64,000 nucleotides of DNA from Thermatribacter velox (GTDB lineage: Bacteria; Atribacterota; Atribacteria; Atribacterales; Thermatribacteraceae): contig NZ_CP121689.1 in assembly GCF_038396615.1 (NCBI RefSeq), positions 372,001 to 436,000 of the forward strand. The letters are read 5' to 3'. The first letter of the stretch is position 1. Each line of letters begins with the position of its first letter. The position numbers and the translations under genes are program-made. This document shows, piece by piece, positions 60,033 to 64,000 of the stretch. The notes below the pieces were generated by a model that saw only the letters and a program-made list of their open reading frames with translations, was not told where the DNA came from and made no database searches.

Positions 60033-60506
60033 ATGTGGAAGGCTGACCTTGGAATAGGTTTTTCGCTGCTTTGTGTTTCAGTGTTTCTTCTAATCCAGGC
60101 AATGGAATTGCCCAGAAGTCATGTGGGGATAAGCCCGGGTTTGTTTCCCAGTATCGCTTTTCTGGGTCTCATTATTCTGAATCTGGCTCTGGTATTCAGG
60201 AGTTGGAGAAAAAAAGCTGAGAAAAAAGAGGTTCCCGCTTCTTTGGGTCTTAACTTAAGAAGTTTGGGCAAAATAGCTTTGTTTGCAGCTTTTGCCTGGT
60301 TGTATATCACACTCTTGCGTCCTCTGGGGTTTGTATACGCATCGAGCATTTTTTTCTGGATGATTTTTATCCTTGCCGGTGTTGAGCAATGGGGGAAAGC
60401 ACTGCTTTTTTCTTTCCTCTCCAGTGTTCTGGTGTATTTGATTTTTTATCGGATTTTCATGGTAGTCTTGCCTCGGCCGAATTGGCCTATCCCTCATCCC
60501 TTTTGA
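60033..60506 (+). CDS. tctB: Tripartite tricarboxylate transporter small membrane subunit (TctB)
   Basis: A 157-residue protein with four membrane helices, matching TctB length and topology (LGIGFSLLCVSVFLLIQAMELPRSHVGISPGLFPSIAFLGLIILNLALVF, then LGKIALFAAFAWLYITLLRPLGFVYASSIFFWMIFIL). ATG 60033 follows GGAGG; an earlier in-frame TTG 60018 is inside the hairpin. Sequence conservation in TctB is low, and the position between tctC and tctA decides the call. Confidence 0.85.
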   Translation: MWKADLGIGFSLLCVSVFLLIQAMELPRSHVGISPGLFPSIAFLGLIILNLALVFRSWRKKAEKKEVPASLGLNLRSLGKIALFAAFAWLYITLLRPLGFVYASSIFFWMIFILAGVEQWGKALLFSFLSSVLVYLIFYRIFMVVLPRPNWPIPHPF

Positions 60507-60525
60507 ATAGATTTGGAGGTAGAGA

Positions 60526-61998
60526 ATGGACATTATTCAGGTAAGTCTCTGGCAGGGATTGAAAGAAATTCTCGACCCTCAAATCCTTTTGTACATTTTT
60601 GGAGGAGTGGTATTCGGATTTGTGGTTGGTGCTTTACCCGGTCTTTCTGCTTCAACGGGGATCATTCTCTTTCTACCACTTGCTTATCAAATCCCGGCTG
60701 CAGAAGCAATCATGGTCATGCTCGGTATATATGGAGGTACTATGTTTGCTGGTTCCATACCAGCCATTTTAATTCGCACACCTGGCACACCCTCTGCTGC
60801 TGCTACTACGCTTGACGGATATCCTATGGCCCAGAAAGGGGAAGCAGGCCTTGCTCTTTCGACATCTGCCATCGCATCTTTTGTGGGAAGCTTACTCAGT
60901 GCGATAGCCCTTTTTTTGGTAGCTCCACAACTTGCACGCATAGCGCTCAAGTTTGGACCACCGGAATTCTTCGCTCTGGTTGTTTTCGGTCTTACGGTTA
61001 TTGCTGGGGTAACCGGTAAAGATGCATTGAAAGGCTTGATTGCTGCCCTTCTGGGGCTTTTTCTGGGAACGATTGGCATGGACCCTGTGATGGGTTATGC
61101 TCGCTTTAATTTTGGTTCCTATGCCCTCCAAGGAGGGTTGCCTCTTTTACCAGTGATGATCGGTCTTTTTGCGGTATCTCAAGTTTTGAGGGATATAGAA
61201 AGAGCAGGGGAGAAATACCAAGTAACCAGTATGATAAACCGCGTCTGGTTGCTTCCAGAGCAGCTGAAAAGGGTTTTTAAGGCTTCCCTGTTTGGTTCGG
61301 CCCTGGGAGTAGGAATTGGTGCAATCCCGGGCATTGGAGGTTCTATAGCTACCTTCGTGGCTTATGGTCAGTACCGTAAACTGTCTAAATACGGAGAGGA
61401 GTTTGGTAACGGGGTTATTGAAGGAGTTGCTGTTCCAGAGGCAGCCAACAACGCTACAACTGGTGGAGCCCTTATTCCTCTTTTAACGCTGGGTATTCCT
61501 GGGGACATCGTAACTGCAGTGATGCTGGGAATTTTAATTCTTTTTGGAGTTCGTCCTGGTCCTATGTTGTTCCGGGAACAACCAGAACTGGTAGGGAAGC
61601 TTTTTGCCTCAATGTTTGTGATTGCTTTTTCTATTTTGGGATTAGGTTTGCTCGGTGCACGTTTTTCTCCCTTGATACTCCGCATTCCCAAAAGAATTCT
61701 TTCGCCTTTAGTACTTCTTTTGTGTGTAGTTGGGGCTTATGCGGTGAGTTCCAGTGCTTTTGGTATTGCAGTGGCTCTGGTTTTTGGAGTGGCAGGTTAT
61801 TTCATGGAAAAATTTGGTTTTCCGGTGGCACCATTGCTCATCAGCATGATTCTTGGCCCCATTGCCGAAGGAGAGCTTGGCAGAAGCCTTTTGATTTCAA
61901 GGGGAGATTGGTCAATACTGGTTACTCGTCCCATTTCTCTCGGGTTCTTAATTCTGGCAGGTTTGTCGCTGGTTTTTGCTTTTCGCAAAAGAACTTGA
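60526..61998 (+). CDS. tctA: Tripartite tricarboxylate transporter large membrane subunit (TctA)
   Basis: A 490-residue protein with about 11-12 helices. TctA hallmarks are FVVGALPGLSASTGIILFLPLAYQIPAAEAIMVMLGIYGGTMFAGSIPAILIRTPGTPSAAATTLDGYPMAQKGEAGLAL and the second repeat IPGIGGSIATFVAYGQYRKLSKYGEEFGNGVIEGVAVPEAANNATTGGALIPLLTLGIPGDIVTAVMLG. The substrate is a carboxylate of unknown kind. The M24-fold gene begins six bases after its stop. Confidence 0.97.
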   Translation: MDIIQVSLWQGLKEILDPQILLYIFGGVVFGFVVGALPGLSASTGIILFLPLAYQIPAAEAIMVMLGIYGGTMFAGSIPAILIRTPGTPSAAATTLDGYPMAQKGEAGLALSTSAIASFVGSLLSAIALFLVAPQLARIALKFGPPEFFALVVFGLTVIAGVTGKDALKGLIAALLGLFLGTIGMDPVMGYARFNFGSYALQGGLPLLPVMIGLFAVSQVLRDIERAGEKYQVTSMINRVWLLPEQLKRVFKASLFGSALGVGIGAIPGIGGSIATFVAYGQYRKLSKYGEEFGNGVIEGVAVPEAANNATTGGALIPLLTLGIPGDIVTAVMLGILILFGVRPGPMLFREQPELVGKLFASMFVIAFSILGLGLLGARFSPLILRIPKRILSPLVLLLCVVGAYAVSSSAFGIAVALVFGVAGYFMEKFGFPVAPLLISMILGPIAEGELGRSLLISRGDWSILVTRPISLGFLILAGLSLVFAFRKRT

Positions 61999-62004
61999 AA
62001 AGGG

Positions 62005-63138
62005 GTGAGAAGTTTGGTGAATCAGGATGGAACTTCTTCTGTAACGCTTGAAATCCAGGAAAAGCTGAGGCGCCTTCGTACCGTGATGGAAAACAGGAAC
62101 CTACAAGCACTGCTTTTAAAAAGACATGTCAACTTCAGCTGGCTTACTGCTGGCGGTACCAATGTGCTGTGTATGGCACAGGATGGTGGTGTAAGCAGCA
62201 TTCTGGTTACCCATGATAAAAGCTATGTTATAGCCAGCAATATCGAGGTTCCCCGTATGCGCGAGGAAGAAAAGGTTACCGAAAAGGGATTTGAGATAGT
62301 AGAGTATTCTTGGTACGAAGGTGATGAGATGAAAGTTGTGCAGGAAATTTGTGGGCAAGGTCGTATTGGTTGTGATATGCCTTTTGAAGGTGCTCAAAAT
62401 ATTGCCTCAGAAATCAATCGCTGCCGTTACCAGCTTTTAGAGCCTGAAAAGGAGCGATATTTGTGGTTGGGCAGGGAGGTTTCTTGGCTGCTTGAGGAGG
62501 TACTTTGTAGTGTTCACCCTGGCCTTCTTGAATCTGAAATAGCGGCGGGAATTGCCTTTAAGCTCTGGGAAAAAAGGATTGAACCCATTGGATTTCAGGT
62601 GGCTGCAGATGAGCGTGCCTACCAGTTTCGGCATCCAGTGGCTTTCCAGAATCCAGTTAGGAAACTTCTTCTGGCAAGCGTGATGGCCAGGTATGCTGGT
62701 TTGGTGACTACAGTCACCCGCATGGTGCATTTTGGAACTCCTTCTCAAGAATTCTTAAAACAGTATCGGGACAATGTGCGTATCGAATGCGAAATGATTG
62801 CTCTTTCAAAGCCTGGAAACCCGGCTTTGCTTCCACTTAAAAGGGCGGTGGAGCTTTATGAACAGTTTGGTTATCAGGGGGAATGGAAGTATCATCATCA
62901 AGGGGGTGCAATGGGCTATTTGCCTCGGGATTATCGGGTGGATTTTAACTGTAAAGAAATTATTCTTGAAAACCAGGCTTTTTGCTGGAATCCATCTATT
63001 GCTGGTACCAAATCGGAGGACGGTTTTATAGCTACTTCTTCCGGTCCTTTGTTTATAACCTATCCTGTGCGTTTTCCAGTGTTAAGCGTTGAAGTGTCGG
63101 GTTTTTCCTTTAAACGTCCGGATTTGTTAATACTTTGA
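62005..63138 (+). CDS. M24-fold (aminopeptidase P/creatinase-like) protein with degenerate metal site
   Basis: A 377-residue protein with a creatinase N-like domain (about 10-140, LRTVMENRNLQALLLKRHVNFSWLTAGG) and a pita-bread C-terminal domain. Of the five metal ligands of M24 peptidases, the two aspartates are replaced in KLLLASVMARYAGLVTTVTRMVHFG (Ser and Thr in place of Asp), the histidine is kept (H297/H298 in KYHHQGGAMG), the first glutamate is Asn329 (CWNPS), and only E338 (KSEDGF) remains. A metallopeptidase is therefore unlikely; creatinase-like metal-free hydrolases use such sites. It is co-encoded with the TTT transporter. The start is GTG 62005 or, better served by AGGGGTGA, TTG 62014/GTG 62017. 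Confidence 0.8.
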   Translation: MRSLVNQDGTSSVTLEIQEKLRRLRTVMENRNLQALLLKRHVNFSWLTAGGTNVLCMAQDGGVSSILVTHDKSYVIASNIEVPRMREEEKVTEKGFEIVEYSWYEGDEMKVVQEICGQGRIGCDMPFEGAQNIASEINRCRYQLLEPEKERYLWLGREVSWLLEEVLCSVHPGLLESEIAAGIAFKLWEKRIEPIGFQVAADERAYQFRHPVAFQNPVRKLLLASVMARYAGLVTTVTRMVHFGTPSQEFLKQYRDNVRIECEMIALSKPGNPALLPLKRAVELYEQFGYQGEWKYHHQGGAMGYLPRDYRVDFNCKEIILENQAFCWNPSIAGTKSEDGFIATSSGPLFITYPVRFPVLSVEVSGFSFKRPDLLIL

Positions 63139-63150
63139 GGAGGATAGGCA

Positions 63151-64000
63151 ATGGGTAATGAAGGGATAGGTGTGGCGATTGTAGGCTATGGACTTGCTGC
63201 CTCGCTTCATGCTCAGGCTTTAGTCCAGCTTGAGAATGCGCAATTGGTGGCTATAGTGGGTAGAAACCTTGAAAAGGCTTCCCAGTTGGCGAGCCGTTTT
63301 GGGGTAAAAGCTCTATCTCTTGAGGAGGCGCTCAAAAGAGAGGACATTCAAGCTTTTATTGTCACAACCCCTACGGGTACGCATCTTGACGTAGTTAAGG
63401 AAATTGTTCCTTATGGTAAGCACCTTCTGGTGGAAAAACCTCTGGAAAGCAATCTGGAGCGGACTGATGAGTTGATTCGGGTTTGTAACGAGGCAGGAGT
63501 TATTCTGGGGGCAGTTTTTCAGCATCGTTATGATGACGCCTCTTTGAGGTTGAGGGAATACATGGAAAAGGGTCTTTTGGGAAAGCCGGTGATGGGCAGC
63601 GCCTATGTTAAGTGGTATCGACCCCAGGAATACTATGATGCTCGTTCCTGGCGAAAGAGTGTGGAAGCTTCTGGTGGTGGCGCACTGGCTATTCAGGCTT
63701 CGCATAGTATAGACCTTTTGCTCTGGTTTATGGGCGAAGTGGCCAGAGTGTGTAGCTTCATGGACACCTTAGTTCATACCGGAATAGAGGTTGAGGATGT
63801 GGCGGTGGTTTCGATTGCTTTCAGGAATGGTGCTTTGGGAAGCGTGGAGGCTAGCACGGCTACCTATCCCGGTTTTGCAGAGAGGCTGGAATTGCATTTC
63901 GAAAAAGGTAGCGCAATAATCGAGGGAGGTAAAATCGTCTATCTTAAAACCTCTTCTGATGAAATACCCGACGTAGAACGAGGAGAAAGCGGTTTGTCTG
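63151..64000 (+). CDS. Gfo/Idh/MocA-family oxidoreductase, truncated by the window end
   Basis: The visible 283 codons run open to the window end. The N-terminal Rossmann fold is VAIVGYGLAASLHAQAL, followed by the EKP motif in GKHLLVEKPLESN and the Gfo/Idh C-terminal segment with HSIDLLLWFMGEVARV. Family members oxidise or reduce sugars, sugar acids or inositols with NAD(P). It follows the M24-fold gene by 12 bases with an AGGAGG site before ATG 63151, so it belongs to the TTT catabolic operon. Substrate unknown; the C-terminus is not in the window. Confidence 0.9.
   Translation, partial: MGNEGIGVAIVGYGLAASLHAQALVQLENAQLVAIVGRNLEKASQLASRFGVKALSLEEALKREDIQAFIVTTPTGTHLDVVKEIVPYGKHLLVEKPLESNLERTDELIRVCNEAGVILGAVFQHRYDDASLRLREYMEKGLLGKPVMGSAYVKWYRPQEYYDARSWRKSVEASGGGALAIQASHSIDLLLWFMGEVARVCSFMDTLVHTGIEVEDVAVVSIAFRNGALGSVEASTATYPGFAERLELHFEKGSAIIEGGKIVYLKTSSDEIPDVERGESGLS

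Noticed and set aside
1-64000. CRISPR arrays, insertion sequences, tRNA and rRNA genes
   Set aside because: I looked for regularly spaced repeats, transposase motifs and tRNA T-loop/CCA patterns in the gaps and saw none besides tmRNA. This was by eye only; short tRNAs cannot be fully excluded.

Overview
The window looks like chromosomal DNA of an anaerobic, probably thermophilic bacterium with two membranes that feeds on sugars and organic acids. The evidence is a bacterial V/A-type ATPase operon, SpoVS, a full set of ABC, TRAP and tripartite tricarboxylate (TTT) importers, a lipid A-type acyltransferase, and an alpha-2-macroglobulin/PBP1C pair (the last two point to an outer membrane or periplasm). 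This mix fits Atribacterota (OP9/Caldatribacterium-like) best. Synergistota- or Thermotogota-like lineages are not excluded, because no rRNA or marker gene is present to settle it. There is no CRISPR array, insertion sequence, phage or tRNA that I can see; the only RNA gene is tmRNA. GUG and UUG starts are common, and genes in operons often overlap by a few bases.

Layout. 1-1.8 kb: spoVS, HU, a PHP-family phosphatase and a tiny membrane protein. 1.9-5.7 kb: a glycerol-3-phosphate operon (antiterminator GlpP, GlpA-like dehydrogenase, GlpB-like flavoprotein, DUF1667 protein) with a strong terminator in its own leader. 5.7-7.5 kb: a TPR membrane protein on the minus strand, then smpB and ssrA (trans-translation). 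7.8-15 kb: a YesN/YesM two-component system beside a CUT1 sugar importer and a GH4 glycosidase. 15.4-25.7 kb: nine V-ATPase genes (H-C-I-K-F-E-A-B-D) running into glmS. 25.7-27.6 kb: a CDF metal transporter and an LpxL-like acyltransferase on the minus strand. 27.7-39.8 kb: a UroD-like protein, the alpha-2-macroglobulin/PBP1C pair and a multi-PAS GGDEF/HD-GYP protein. 39.9-44.9 kb: a CUT2 sugar importer with an FGGY kinase. 45.3-49.3 kb: a LacI regulator with a second CUT1 importer. 49.3-53.6 kb: three minus-strand repair and stress genes (class II photolyase, exported MsrAB, Pif1-WYL helicase). 54.1-64 kb: a catabolic regulon with a TRAP transporter, SDR dehydrogenase, GntR/FCD regulator, TTT transporter, degenerate M24-fold protein and a Gfo/Idh oxidoreductase cut by the window end.

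Two patterns stand out beyond the genes. First, an identical 13-base core (ATATATCAGATAT) occurs three times: at the TRAP promoter, at the GntR promoter and upstream of tctC. It overlaps core promoter elements at two of them, which defines a probable GntR operator and regulon. Second, all five solute-uptake operons have a strong, sequence-unrelated RNA hairpin at the junction between the binding-protein gene and the membrane or ATPase genes, which suggests one shared way of making binding protein in excess.
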